The notes: generated from the letters alone by a model not told the origin. Positions 26,456-36,928 are shown, numbered from the stretch's first letter. The stretch: 64,000 bases of DNA from an uncultured Bacteroidia bacterium (GCA_903923905.1 CAIXZH010000089.1:1-64000), one strand, 5' to 3'. A program made the numbers and translations.

Positions 26456-27973
26456 ATGAGTAAAAAATCGGTCGTTATTGTAGGGGCTGGTGTGGCTGGA
26501 ATGGCAACCGCCATCATTCTGGCGAAAAATGGATTTGATGTAACTGTCTTTGAAAAGAACTCCCAGGCAGGAGGCAGGTGCAGCCAGATTGTCAGTAATG
26601 GACACAGATTTGATTTGGGAGCGACGATTTTGCTCATGCCTTCGATCTATCGTGAAGTTTTCAGGACATTGGGGCTGAATTTTGATGAATGCTTTGATTT
26701 AAAGGATCTTTCATCGATCTATAAATTATATTTCGGGAACGGGGAGCGCCTGGTGATTTCGAAAGACGAGGCTTTGATGAAAATGCAGCTCGAAGCGATG
26801 GAACCCGAAAGTTTTAAACGGTACAAAGCCTATCTGAAAGCAGGGTATGAGTTTTTCCGGGATTCTTACAAAAACCTCCTGGCGCGTAATTTTTACACTT
26901 TATTTCAATTTGCCAATCTTGCTAATCTGATGATGCTTTTCCGGTTAAAAGTATATCTTAAGCATCAGACATTTATACGTAGATTTTTTAAAAATAAGAA
27001 TTTACAGCAGGCGTTTACATTTCAGAATATTTACCTCGGACAGAACCCGTTAAAGGCGCCCGCACTTTTTTCAATGCTATCAGCTGCCGAAATGGTTGAA
27101 GGTGCTCTCTTCCCGGTTGGCGGAATGGGCCGTATCCCTTCAAAGCTTGAGTCAGTCGCGAAAGAGTGTGGGGTAAAATTCGTTTTTAACAAGATTGTGA
27201 CAAAAATAGATATCGATGGTAAAAGAGCCAATCAGCTTATTTGTGATGACGGGACCATCACAAAATTTGACCTTTTTGTTGTGAATTCAGATTTGCCGTA
27301 TGCATACCGGAATTTATTACCGGACAAAGGGTTATCCGGTCGTATGGAAAAAAATACCTATGCTTGTTCTGCGCTTGTTTTTCATTGGGGACTCAGCAAA
27401 CCCTTTCCCGCTTTTGAACATCACAATATCTTTCTTTCCAAACAATATAAGGAGAGTCTTGATGCCATTTTTGATCACTATTCATTATCCGCATATCCTA
27501 GTTTTTATGTGCATGCACCTGTCCGGACAGATGCCTCAGCAGCACCTGAAAATGAAGATTCTATATCGGTAATTGTCCCTATCGGACATCTGAATGAGAA
27601 GAATCATCAGGATTGGGAAGCTCTGAAAAAGGGTGCCCGGCTGGGGGTATTGGAACGGCTGAAAATTGAGGGGTTTATTGATCTGGAAGAGCATATCAAA
27701 TTTGAAGTGTGTTATACGCCCCAGGCCTGGAAATCTATTTATAATGTTTCCAGAGGATCGGTATTCGGAAGTATTGGTCATCAAATTATGCAGATGGGAT
27801 ATTTCAGACCTCATAACCGGCACGATCGATATAAAAATCTCTACTTTGCTGGTGGCAGCACCCATCCCGGGAATGGAGTTCCGCTTGTTCTGCTTTCTGC
27901 AAAACTCACCTCAGAACGGATATTGAAAGAGAACCACCCGGTAGATATCCGATCAGAGGAAATAAATACCTAA
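26456..27973 (+). CDS. crtI: Phytoene desaturase family protein (CrtI-type)
   Basis: A 505-residue FAD-dependent desaturase that introduces double bases-conjugated C=C bonds stepwise into phytoene or a C30 analogue during carotenoid synthesis. The FAD dinucleotide motif is VVIVGAGVAGMA near 6-17, then FEKNSQAGGRC. The C-terminal FAD block is NLYFAGGSTHPGNGVPLVLL near 460-480, the bacterial phytoene dehydrogenase signature. Full length. The downstream phytoene/squalene synthase-like gene starts 26 bp on, forming a two-gene carotenoid operon. No cyclase or ketolase is in the window, so the end product cannot be named. Confidence 0.9.
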   Translation: MSKKSVVIVGAGVAGMATAIILAKNGFDVTVFEKNSQAGGRCSQIVSNGHRFDLGATILLMPSIYREVFRTLGLNFDECFDLKDLSSIYKLYFGNGERLVISKDEALMKMQLEAMEPESFKRYKAYLKAGYEFFRDSYKNLLARNFYTLFQFANLANLMMLFRLKVYLKHQTFIRRFFKNKNLQQAFTFQNIYLGQNPLKAPALFSMLSAAEMVEGALFPVGGMGRIPSKLESVAKECGVKFVFNKIVTKIDIDGKRANQLICDDGTITKFDLFVVNSDLPYAYRNLLPDKGLSGRMEKNTYACSALVFHWGLSKPFPAFEHHNIFLSKQYKESLDAIFDHYSLSAYPSFYVHAPVRTDASAAPENEDSISVIVPIGHLNEKNHQDWEALKKGARLGVLERLKIEGFIDLEEHIKFEVCYTPQAWKSIYNVSRGSVFGSIGHQIMQMGYFRPHNRHDRYKNLYFAGGSTHPGNGVPLVLLSAKLTSERILKENHPVDIRSEEINT

Positions 27974-27998
27974 TATCTTATTATTGAACCTATTCGCA

Positions 27999-28937
27999 AT
28001 GGAAAAACGGCTGGATACATATCTGACAATTTTCAACCAATTGGATTTCGAAAAGATAATCGATCATCCGAATATCCTAATTGCAGCCAATTTCTGGGAT
28101 GCAGATCGGTTTTTAGCTGCAAAAACCTGTTACCGCTTTATGCGGGAAATTGACGATCTGATTGACAATCACAAATCTGAAAACCGGCAAATTGCCCCCC
28201 AGGAGAGGGAGTCCTTCGAAAAAAAAGTGATTCAATGGATCGATTCAGCAGTCGAGGAGAACAGGTGTAATTCACACGACAACAAGTTGATTGCCACCAT
28301 AAAAAATTACAAGATTCCGCGCTGGACGATGGAAGCTTTTGCCCGGTCTATGATATATGATATTTATCATGACGGATTTGCAACGCTCGATATTTTCCTG
28401 GATTATTGCAGCGGAGCATCCATTGCCCCGGCATCTGTCTTTGTTCATCTTTGTGGAATTAGGCCAGACGGCATTGAATTCAGGAATCCTGATTTTGATG
28501 TCAGGAAAGCGGCTGTTCCATGCGCCGTATTTAGTTATATTGTTCATATTATCAGGGATTTTCAGAAAGACCAGCACAATAATCTCAACTATTTTGCAGA
28601 CGATTTGATTGCTGAACATGGTTTAGATCGTCGGCAATTGAAACAGATCAGTGAGGGGGGCGAAATCCCTTCCGGATTCAGGGAGATGATCCGGAAATAT
28701 TATCTTTTGGCAGATGAGTACCGACTGGCGACTTATCGCATGATTCAGGAAATTAAACCTAAGGTGGCACCCCGATACCAGTTAAGTCTTGAAATAATTT
28801 TCGATTTGTATCTGATGGTTTTTGAGCGGATCAATCCGGAAACGGGACTTTTCACTACCGCGGAACTCAATCCTTTTCCCCGGGAGATTCGCGAGAGAGT
28901 TTATCGCACCATCCTGGCATTCCAGGAAGCGAGGTAA
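27999..28937 (+). CDS. crtB: Phytoene/squalene synthase family protein (CrtB-type)
   Basis: A 312-residue isoprenoid synthase that condenses two prenyl diphosphates head to head. ATG at 27999 is preferred over a TTG five codons upstream. The first Mg-binding motif is DDLID at 52-56 and the second is RDFQKD at 186-191. The usual GR-x-YLP after the second motif reads NNLNYF, a departure from typical phytoene synthases. With crtI immediately upstream, the pair should make an acyclic carotenoid. Whether the substrate is GGPP (C40) or FPP (C30) is open. Confidence 0.85.
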   Translation: MEKRLDTYLTIFNQLDFEKIIDHPNILIAANFWDADRFLAAKTCYRFMREIDDLIDNHKSENRQIAPQERESFEKKVIQWIDSAVEENRCNSHDNKLIATIKNYKIPRWTMEAFARSMIYDIYHDGFATLDIFLDYCSGASIAPASVFVHLCGIRPDGIEFRNPDFDVRKAAVPCAVFSYIVHIIRDFQKDQHNNLNYFADDLIAEHGLDRRQLKQISEGGEIPSGFREMIRKYYLLADEYRLATYRMIQEIKPKVAPRYQLSLEIIFDLYLMVFERINPETGLFTTAELNPFPREIRERVYRTILAFQEAR

Positions 28938-29134
28938 TCTGAGCCAGTAAATAATTGACCATATTTTGACTTTTCCATTTTTACCAAATTAAACTATCTT
29001 GTGATGCATTTAAAATGGAATTTGCTTTATTTGCCTTATGGGATTAAGGCTTGTGATAATTGAAAATAACGATCCTAATTTGTTTGGTGATTCCAGTTTT
29101 GCAGCTATTTCAATTGATTTAACATCCAGGAGGT

Positions 29135-30802
29135 ATGACAAAAAATATTGAAATTAAATGTATTAATTCGAACAGTGACAGTTTATTTCCCCTTGGAACT
29201 ACACTGGCAGAAATTGCCCTGACGCTGAATATTCAGACCGATGGGCCTATTCTGGGAGCATATGTCAATCATCGTCCAAAACCGTTGGACTATGATCTGG
29301 TAAAGCCGCGTGTAGTTGACTTTATCGATTATTCATGCCGTGACGGACAGCGAATGTATCTGCGCACCCTCTCTTTTATTCTCTTTGCGGCAATCCGAAA
29401 TCTATGGCCTGATGCCCGGCTTAAAATAGATCATGCCATTTCAAAGGGATACTATTGTGAAATAGAGAAGCTGGAAAGGCGGTTGACCGAAGAAGATGTA
29501 AGGAGGATTAATGAGGAGATGTGGGCAATTATCCGGAAAAACATTCCGGTGGAGAGGAACATGGTGCTCACCGAAACCGCTATTTCTCTGTTGGAGGCAA
29601 ACGGTCTTTACCGGAAAGCGGAACTTTACCGTCACTATGGAAGGCTTTATGCCCCGATTTATCTGCTCGGGGATCATGTCAATTTCTTTTATGGGCATAT
29701 GCTCAGCTCCACAGGGTGTATCACCAATTTTGGAGTTGAAAAATATTACGATGGGTTCCTGCTACGTTTCCCACCGCTGAATAACTTGAATGCGCTGGAA
29801 CCTGTAATTAAACAGGATAAGCTTTTTGGAATCTTCAGAGAACATAAAAAATGGGCTGAGATTCTCAGGGTTGAAGATATCCCACGTCTAAATGCGGTGA
29901 AACAAGACAATCAATACAGTAATCTGATTAAAATCTCGGAAGCGCTGCATGAAAAGAAGATCGTTGAAATTGCTTCAGCGATTACCGAAAGAAAAGATCA
30001 GGTGAATATTGTCCTGATTGCCGGGCCCTCGAGCTCGGGGAAGACAACCTTCAGTCGAAGATTAGGTATTCAATTGGCTGTTAACGGATTGCATGCCATT
30101 GAAGTGTCAGTGGACGATTTCTTTGTAAACCGTGAATTTACACCTGTTGATGAAGCGGGGAACTATGACTTTGAGGCGTTGGAAGCGATAGATGTCCCCT
30201 ATCTGAATGATTTTCTCCTTCGGTTGATCGCGGGTGAGGAGGTTGCCGTGCCAAGGTTTGATTTTCAGCTTGGACAACGGAGGTTCAACGGGAAGACTAT
30301 GAAAATGGAGAAGGATAACATCCTGATTATTGAAGGGATACATGGACTAAACCCCGAATTGACATCCCGGATAGACCGTGAAAAGACCTATCGCATCTTC
30401 GTTTCAGCATTAACCCAGATCTCGATTGATGAACACACCTATATTCCGACAACTGACAACCGACTGATTCGCAGGATTATTCGTGACAGTAAATACCGCG
30501 GTTACGATGCCCGGACAACTATTCAACGATGGCCAAGTGTTCGTCGAGGTGAAGAAAAACATATCTTCCCATTTCAGGAAAATGCTGATATCATGTTTAA
30601 CTCGGCACTGATCTATGAACTGGCTGTCCTCAAAAGACATGTAAGTCATTTGTTAAAACAGGTAAAGGAAAATACACCGGAATATTCCGAGGCGGTACGT
30701 TTATCGATCTTTATCTCCTATTTTGACTATATTCCCGAAGAGGAGATCCCACCCACTTCGGTATTAAGAGAGTTCTTAGGTGGAAGTAGTTTTAATTATT
30801 AA
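29135..30802 (+). CDS. TGS-domain nucleoside (uridine) kinase
   Basis: A 555-residue fusion. Residues 1-70 form a TGS-like domain, and residues 70-220 resemble the ThrRS second additional domain (HAISKGYYCEIE near 100-111). From about 290 onwards is a uridine/phosphoribulokinase-like P-loop kinase with GPSSSGKTTF at 297-306, then SVDDFFVNRE and IIEGIHGLNPEL. This architecture is common in Bacteroidota and Firmicutes and is annotated as nucleoside kinase. It probably phosphorylates uridine or a related nucleoside in salvage. The ATG is preceded by an AGGAGG Shine-Dalgarno (around 29129-29133), unusual for this genome. Confidence 0.9.
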   Translation: MTKNIEIKCINSNSDSLFPLGTTLAEIALTLNIQTDGPILGAYVNHRPKPLDYDLVKPRVVDFIDYSCRDGQRMYLRTLSFILFAAIRNLWPDARLKIDHAISKGYYCEIEKLERRLTEEDVRRINEEMWAIIRKNIPVERNMVLTETAISLLEANGLYRKAELYRHYGRLYAPIYLLGDHVNFFYGHMLSSTGCITNFGVEKYYDGFLLRFPPLNNLNALEPVIKQDKLFGIFREHKKWAEILRVEDIPRLNAVKQDNQYSNLIKISEALHEKKIVEIASAITERKDQVNIVLIAGPSSSGKTTFSRRLGIQLAVNGLHAIEVSVDDFFVNREFTPVDEAGNYDFEALEAIDVPYLNDFLLRLIAGEEVAVPRFDFQLGQRRFNGKTMKMEKDNILIIEGIHGLNPELTSRIDREKTYRIFVSALTQISIDEHTYIPTTDNRLIRRIIRDSKYRGYDARTTIQRWPSVRRGEEKHIFPFQENADIMFNSALIYELAVLKRHVSHLLKQVKENTPEYSEAVRLSIFISYFDYIPEEEIPPTSVLREFLGGSSFNY

Positions 30803-30819
30803 ATATCAAACAGTTAAAT

Positions 30820-33273
30820 ATGTCTTCAATCAGAATAAAATCCGTTTTTATAATCGTTTGCCTTTGGGTTTTTCTACCCGGAATTCAGGATCTGAAAGGG
30901 CAAAGTCTGAAAGAAATCGAGTCAGCCCGCGTTTTGTTACCAAATGGCTGGAAGCTTACACCAGTCGGAAAAATGTTGCCCGTAGGCGATCTGCCCTTGA
31001 ATATCGCGGTGTCCCGATCCGGGAAGTTGCTTGCCGTGACCAACAATGGTCAGAGTGATCAAAGTATTCAACTCATCGATCCCGAAAAATATGAGATACT
31101 GGATTCTGTCGTGATTGCAAAGGGATGGCTTGGACTCACCTTTTCAAAAGATGAGAAGTCAATATATGCATCAGGGGGTAATGATAACTGGATCATGAAA
31201 TATCAGATTAAAAACCAAAAATTGGTTCCGGAAGATACCCTGATCCTTGGTAAACGATGGCCAAACCCCATTTCAGTAACTGGTATCGCAGTGGATGACC
31301 GTAAACAGATCCTTTACGCGGTTACCAAAGAAAATAATTCACTGTATCTCTACGATTTAAAAGAAAAAAAAGTAAAAAAGCAAATCCCATTGGGAGGGGA
31401 GGCCTATACCTGTATGCTATCAGATGATTGTAAAATACTCTACATCTCCTGCTGGGGATGTAACAAAGTGATTTTATTTGATACTCAGGAACAACGTTTG
31501 ACCGGCTCTATTCCTGTCGGAGATCATCCAAATGATTTATGCCTATCTAAAAATGGCAAATATTTGTATGTCAGTAATGCCAACGATAATTCGGTATCGG
31601 TTATTTCGATCGAGAAAAACAGGGAAATTGAAATCCTGAACACTGCGCTTTACCCGAATACTCCATCCGGTTCAACTCCTAACAGTTTAGCTCTTAGTGC
31701 GGATGAAAAGACTTTATACATTGCCAATGCAGATAATAACTGTCTTGCTGTTTTTGATGTTACCGATCCGGGGAACAGTAAGAGTAAAGGGTTTATCCCT
31801 ACTGGCTGGTATCCAACCTGCGTGCGCGTTTCAAAAAGCATAGTCTATGTCACCAATGGCAAGGGTTTAACTTCAAAACCAAATCCATACGGTCCAAATC
31901 CGATGAGTAAACGTGAAGGGGTCGTTTATCAGAAAGGGACTAAAAAGAAGGTGAATATACAATATATTGGTGGGTTATTTACCGGCACCTTAGCCTCCAT
32001 TCCAGAACCGACTGATATTCAGCTTAAAATATATTCCCAGGCGGTTTACAACAATACGCCCTACCATAAGGAAGCTGAGATGATCTCTGCGGGGGAATCT
32101 GGCAATCCGATTCCAAACCGGGTTGGTGACAAATCCCCTATAAAGCACGTTTTTTATATTATAAAAGAAAATCGAACCTACGATCAGGTGCTTGGAGATG
32201 TAACCGAGGGGAACGGAGATAGTACACTTGTTCTATTCGGAAGGAAAATTACCCCGAACCAACATGCCTTAGCTCAGCAATTTATTTTACTTGATAATTT
32301 TTACGTAGATGGAGAAGTCAGTGCTGATGGACATAACTGGACCATGGGAGCATATGCCACAGATTATCTTGAAAAAAACTGGCCGACTATTTATGGTGGC
32401 AGAGGGGGAACCTATCCTGCAGAGGGGGAACGTGAAATAGCCAATAATAAAAATGGATTCCTATGGGATTTCTGCAAACGATTTGGGGTGACTTACCGGA
32501 GCTACGGGGAGTTTATCTCAGATTTCGACACCCCCAATATTCCGGTATTAAAAGACCATTATTGTCATAATTACTCAGGTTTTAATTTAGGGGTTCGCGA
32601 CACCTTCCGTTTCTCCATGTGGAAACATGACTTTGATTCGCTGCTAATTGCCGGAAAGGTTCCGGGTCTCAATACCATTCGTTTTAGCAATGATCATACA
32701 GCAGGTTTAAAAGTAGGTTCTTCTACTCCATTTGCCTCTGTTGCTGACAACGATCTTGCAGTAGGGCTCTTCATTGATTATCTGAGTCACTCGTCGATCT
32801 GGAAAGAGAGTGTTGTGTTAATAGTGGAAGATGATGCACAGAATGGCCCGGATCATGTTGATGCACACCGATCACCTGCTTATATTGCCGGGGGCCTTGT
32901 GAAACAGGGCTTTGTGGATCATACAATGTACTCTACTTCTTCTATGCTCCGGACCATCGAGTTGATCCTGGGTTTGCCTCCGATGAGTCAGTATGATGCC
33001 TCTGCAGAACCCTTATGGAGATGTTTTGACCAATCAGCGATCCATCCTCCTTTTCGATTCGTGCCCAGTTTGATTGATTTAAACCTGAAAAACACCGTAA
33101 TCAATAAATTATCCAAACTGAGTGGAAAATTCGAATTTAATAAGGAAGACCGGATTCCTGATGATCAGTTTAATATTGTCCTATGGGGAGCTGTTCATGG
33201 TCTGAATTCACCTTGTCCTGTTCCTGTTCATGCTGCATTTTTTGCTGCAGCCAAAGGTGAAGGGAAGGATTAA
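30820..33273 (+). CDS. Beta-propeller/phosphoesterase fusion protein
   Basis: An 817-residue exported protein with a signal peptide (residues 1-28). Residues about 50-370 are YVTN/YncE-type beta-propeller repeats (GDLPLNIAVSRSGK, DHPNDLCLSKNGKYLYVSNA, TPNSLALSADEKTLYIANAD). From about 440 follows an alkaline-phosphatase-superfamily phosphoesterase domain: IKHVFYIIKENRTYDQVLGD, DNFYVDGEVSADGHNW and VLIVEDDAQNGPDHVDAHRSP, with metal-ligand Asp and His residues. It probably hydrolyses a phosphate ester in the periplasm. It begins 17 bp after the nucleoside kinase gene and may be cotranscribed with it. Confidence 0.85.
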   Translation: MSSIRIKSVFIIVCLWVFLPGIQDLKGQSLKEIESARVLLPNGWKLTPVGKMLPVGDLPLNIAVSRSGKLLAVTNNGQSDQSIQLIDPEKYEILDSVVIAKGWLGLTFSKDEKSIYASGGNDNWIMKYQIKNQKLVPEDTLILGKRWPNPISVTGIAVDDRKQILYAVTKENNSLYLYDLKEKKVKKQIPLGGEAYTCMLSDDCKILYISCWGCNKVILFDTQEQRLTGSIPVGDHPNDLCLSKNGKYLYVSNANDNSVSVISIEKNREIEILNTALYPNTPSGSTPNSLALSADEKTLYIANADNNCLAVFDVTDPGNSKSKGFIPTGWYPTCVRVSKSIVYVTNGKGLTSKPNPYGPNPMSKREGVVYQKGTKKKVNIQYIGGLFTGTLASIPEPTDIQLKIYSQAVYNNTPYHKEAEMISAGESGNPIPNRVGDKSPIKHVFYIIKENRTYDQVLGDVTEGNGDSTLVLFGRKITPNQHALAQQFILLDNFYVDGEVSADGHNWTMGAYATDYLEKNWPTIYGGRGGTYPAEGEREIANNKNGFLWDFCKRFGVTYRSYGEFISDFDTPNIPVLKDHYCHNYSGFNLGVRDTFRFSMWKHDFDSLLIAGKVPGLNTIRFSNDHTAGLKVGSSTPFASVADNDLAVGLFIDYLSHSSIWKESVVLIVEDDAQNGPDHVDAHRSPAYIAGGLVKQGFVDHTMYSTSSMLRTIELILGLPPMSQYDASAEPLWRCFDQSAIHPPFRFVPSLIDLNLKNTVINKLSKLSGKFEFNKEDRIPDDQFNIVLWGAVHGLNSPCPVPVHAAFFAAAKGEGKD

Positions 33274-33387
33274 AGTTGCATTTAAGGCAATGAATGGTAC
33301 TAACTCTGAATGCCGTTCGTTTTGGGAGATTGTAATCTGCAAACATTAAGATTACTAGGTTATAATTGTTTTATTTTTATTTATAAA

Positions 33388-35814
33388 ATGCTTTTTATGA
33401 GACGATTAGCTGTTTTTTCTTGTCTTTTCTTTATGGGAATCGGGGTATTTGCCCAATTGAATCTGTCACCGGTATCTATCACACCAAAGAAGCAGGCCAC
33501 TCGTTCAGATAGTATGAAATCAAAGGGAGGAGCTCCTGCCCAGCAGCACAAAAAAATGATCCTGGCCTTGGATACCCTGACCATGAGTGATTATACGCTG
33601 AGTATCGAACGGGTGAATGATAACCTGAATGCCATTGGGGATAGTGCCAAATTAGGATTTGAGGTGGTGAAGATTGCCAGAAGAATCGATTTCATGACGG
33701 GTAACATCAAGCTCATCCGGCAAAATATCAGGGACAGAAATACGGTTTTTAATATTAAGAACCAATATCTTTATCAGACTTTTACAGCGAAACTGGATGA
33801 GGAAACTGATCAGATTCATGATCAGCTGGGCAATTTGTACCAGAGAGTATATCATGCCAAACATCATTTGAAAGGGGTATTGGCAGATTCCATTTTCAGG
33901 AAGTTATATGCGGATAAGGAACTTCGCACAACTTTTGACAAAAAGCTGATCCGCCTCGAATGGAAGTGGAACAGAACCGATAGTCTGACCAAAGCGAATG
34001 TTGACACCCTGAATGCGATGAAAGTCAGATTATCAGACAATTCGATTATTTTATCGAATATGCTGAACATGCTGAATAACCGGCTGGATAAGGCAGGACC
34101 AAAGTTGCTCGGACCGGAAGTAAGCCATTTATGGGAAACCGGAAGGGAGAAAGCCGCAGGGTCAGAGCCCCCAAAAAACCCAATAAGCATAATGGACAGT
34201 GAACAAAAGGCAGTCGGATATTATATAACCCAGACTTCCGGGGAGAGGACCCTGGTCGTAGTTTTTGGAATTCTGCTATTTACCTGGCTATTTCTCAAAC
34301 GAAAGCTAATAACCACATTAAGGCATAATAATACCTACAGCTATTTAAATCTTCATTACCTGAATAACTTTCCGGTTCTTTCGCTGGTCGTTTTATTGCT
34401 ATGCCTCATGCCATTTTTCGATGCCTATGCACCTACTTCATATATATCCATAGAATATTTCCTTTTGCTGGTTGCTTCGTCCATTATTTTACAGAGCAAG
34501 GTGGATCGTCTATTTCTGATAAACTGGTATGCGCTTGCTGCCTTGTTCATTGCCGATGTCCTTGCCTATTTTTTGATTGAGCCAACACTTGGAGAAAGGT
34601 TATTGCTTTTAGCCATACATGCGGGTATCGTTCTATTCACAGTCCGACTCTACCGTACCTTACGAAAAGAGATGCCCTATGTCGCATTTATAAAATCAGC
34701 TCTTGTTATCGGTATCATATTAGCTGGTGTGGGCATATTGGTGAATATATTTGGCCGTTTCTCACTTTCGGGGATGATAGGTATAGCCTCAATATTCGCT
34801 GTTACACAAGCTGTGGTCTTAATCCTCTTTGTAGAAGTGATTTTAGAGATTATTTTGATTCAGCTTTTAAGCAGCCGGTTGAAAAAGGGGATTGACAAAC
34901 CTTTTGATAGTAGTATCGTGATTGACAAAATCAAAATGCCATTGATACTTATTGCGGTCCTAATATGGCTGATCATGTTTACCTCCAATTTAAACATCTA
35001 TCATACACTCAGTAATGAAGTGGTTGAAGTGCTAACCCGAACCAGAACACTTGGGAGTATCTCCTTTCAACTGCTGAGTGTAATTCTGTTTTTCGTAATC
35101 ATCTGGTTTGCCCACATTTTGCAACGACTTTTAAGCTTTTTATTTGGTGAAATCGGAATGGAGGCGGAGGATCTGACCACTGAAACTAAAGGTCAACATT
35201 CCCGGTTGCTTATCACCCGTTTGCTGGTGTTGATCGGTGGTTATCTGATAGCCATTGCAGCATCCGGATTACCGATTGACAAACTAACCTTTTTATTGGG
35301 TGCTTTAGGCGTAGGTATCGGTATGGGGCTGCAAAGTATTGTGAACAACTTCGTGTCGGGTATAATCCTGATCTTTGATGGATCTTTGCAGATTGGAGAT
35401 GAAATAGAAGTAGCCGGACAGGCGGGAAAAGTGAAAGAGATCGGATTGCGTTCCAGTACACTCCATACTCCTGACGGTGCCGAAGTTATTATTCCAAATG
35501 GGAATATCCTGGCGCAAAACATTGTAAACTGGACCTTCAGCAACAATGAAAGGAGGGTTGTGCTCACCTTTTCACTGAAAGGCAATGAATTGGATGCCAA
35601 TATAATTAATGAAATAATTAATGGGACAATCAAAAATATTCCCAATGTGGTCTCCAAAAGAAAACCAGTTATTTTATATACCAAAGTAACACCCGAAACC
35701 TGTTCCCTAACCATCCGTTTTTGGAGTATCATAAGCAATGCCGATCAGGTAAAGAGTGAAGCGATGCTTCGACTGAGTGCCGCATTTCATACCAGGAAAA
35801 TTGGTTTTGAATAA
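33388..35814 (+). CDS. MscS-family mechanosensitive channel, large form
   Basis: An inner-membrane channel of about 808 residues that would open under hypo-osmotic tension. ATG at 33388 is chosen because the protein then starts with a signal peptide (RRLAVFSCLFFMGIGVFAQ); the open frame extends to 33310. A long periplasmic helical domain spans roughly residues 40-250. Around ten membrane helices follow, then the MscS core: LGVGIGMGLQSIVNNFVSG (pore helix and first beta segment), GDEIEVAGQAGKVKEIGLRS and IPNGNILAQNIVNWT. Size resembles the MscK-type class with an N-terminal extension. Confidence 0.9.
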   Translation: MLFMRRLAVFSCLFFMGIGVFAQLNLSPVSITPKKQATRSDSMKSKGGAPAQQHKKMILALDTLTMSDYTLSIERVNDNLNAIGDSAKLGFEVVKIARRIDFMTGNIKLIRQNIRDRNTVFNIKNQYLYQTFTAKLDEETDQIHDQLGNLYQRVYHAKHHLKGVLADSIFRKLYADKELRTTFDKKLIRLEWKWNRTDSLTKANVDTLNAMKVRLSDNSIILSNMLNMLNNRLDKAGPKLLGPEVSHLWETGREKAAGSEPPKNPISIMDSEQKAVGYYITQTSGERTLVVVFGILLFTWLFLKRKLITTLRHNNTYSYLNLHYLNNFPVLSLVVLLLCLMPFFDAYAPTSYISIEYFLLLVASSIILQSKVDRLFLINWYALAALFIADVLAYFLIEPTLGERLLLLAIHAGIVLFTVRLYRTLRKEMPYVAFIKSALVIGIILAGVGILVNIFGRFSLSGMIGIASIFAVTQAVVLILFVEVILEIILIQLLSSRLKKGIDKPFDSSIVIDKIKMPLILIAVLIWLIMFTSNLNIYHTLSNEVVEVLTRTRTLGSISFQLLSVILFFVIIWFAHILQRLLSFLFGEIGMEAEDLTTETKGQHSRLLITRLLVLIGGYLIAIAASGLPIDKLTFLLGALGVGIGMGLQSIVNNFVSGIILIFDGSLQIGDEIEVAGQAGKVKEIGLRSSTLHTPDGAEVIIPNGNILAQNIVNWTFSNNERRVVLTFSLKGNELDANIINEIINGTIKNIPNVVSKRKPVILYTKVTPETCSLTIRFWSIISNADQVKSEAMLRLSAAFHTRKIGFE

Positions 35815-35839
35815 ATCCCCAAACTGAATCCGACAAATC

Positions 35840-36928
35840 ATGAAATCCGAATCTTCTCCTTTTGTACCAAAACAAGATCGCCGCAGTTTTGTAAAGTCCC
35901 AACTCATCTTTGCCCTCGGCGCATGTGCGACAGGTGTAAATATCTCAAAAGCATACTCTGCTCCATCCCATCCGTTAAGTCCCGTGGTAAATTCTTCGGA
36001 GGAACTTCGGGCGAAGTATCAGGAATGTTTGGGTGGTCCTTTCCCTGAACGGGCTTCCATAAACACACAAATTCGGGAAATCACTCAGAAGGATGGATAT
36101 CGTATTGAATCTTTGACTTATGAATCGCAAAACGGGGAAAAAATACCGGCATTACTTTTAGTGCCAGATCGGGTTAATGCAGATCATCCGGCACCCGCTA
36201 TAGCTGTTTGGCATCAACACAACGGGCAATATTATTTGGGTAAATCGGAACCTGCAGGACTGGCCGGGAATCCGATGCATTTTACCGGAGTTGCCCTGGC
36301 CAAGGAAGGATATGTAGTGCTTTGTCCCGATGCCCTATGTTTCGGAGAGCGGCAGGACCCTACCGGAAAATTAAAAGACGGGGCGTACGAACGCTTTGAG
36401 TTTCTCCGGGAAGTTGTCAGAGGTCGCAGCCTTGCCTGGAGAAATGTCTTTGAAATGAAACGGGCGATTGATCTTCTGTGCTCCCGTCCTGAAGTTAATC
36501 AGGAGCGGCTGGGCTGTTACGGTCACTCGATGGGTTCGACACACTCCTGGCTTGTCGGGCCGCTGGAGCCACGGCTTAAGTGTGTTGTCGGCAACTGTTG
36601 CCTTCCAACCTATGATGGCATCGAAGAGGAGCATCTGCTGCATTGTTTTCCAAATTTCGTACCCGGATGGAAAAAGTATGGCGACACACCCGATATCGCG
36701 GCACTGATAGCGCCGAGAGCGCTGCACCTGAATCTCGGCGAGAAGGACACCGGGACTCCGATTGCATCAGCCCGCCTTGGAATACAAAGGATAACAGAGG
36801 CTTACCTGAAGGCCGGTGTGCCGGATAATTTCACCTTTTTTATTGAACCGGATACCGGACATGTGCTGAGTGATAGCATGTGGAAACGGGTAAAAGCATG
36901 TTTTGAACGTCAGTTGAAAACAATTTAG
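35840..36928 (+). CDS. Tat-exported dienelactone-hydrolase-like esterase
   Basis: A 362-residue alpha/beta hydrolase with a twin-arginine signal (DRRSFVKSQ, Arg14-Arg15, then a hydrophobic stretch to about 40). The nucleophile elbow is GHSMGS with Ser230. Asp303 in GEKDTGTP and His341 in PDTGHVLSD complete the triad. An oxyanion-side AVWHQHNGQYYLGK segment lies near 122-135. Related proteins are annotated as acetylxylan esterases or cephalosporin-C-type deacetylases, so de-acylation of carbohydrate is plausible but unproven. It is encoded 25 bp after the MscS gene on the same strand. Confidence 0.85.
   Translation: MKSESSPFVPKQDRRSFVKSQLIFALGACATGVNISKAYSAPSHPLSPVVNSSEELRAKYQECLGGPFPERASINTQIREITQKDGYRIESLTYESQNGEKIPALLLVPDRVNADHPAPAIAVWHQHNGQYYLGKSEPAGLAGNPMHFTGVALAKEGYVVLCPDALCFGERQDPTGKLKDGAYERFEFLREVVRGRSLAWRNVFEMKRAIDLLCSRPEVNQERLGCYGHSMGSTHSWLVGPLEPRLKCVVGNCCLPTYDGIEEEHLLHCFPNFVPGWKKYGDTPDIAALIAPRALHLNLGEKDTGTPIASARLGIQRITEAYLKAGVPDNFTFFIEPDTGHVLSDSMWKRVKACFERQLKTI

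Noticed and set aside
35241-35738. 165-codon minus-strand frame opposite the MscS core
   Set aside because: The sense strand encodes conserved MscS motifs across the same bases, so this is a shadow.
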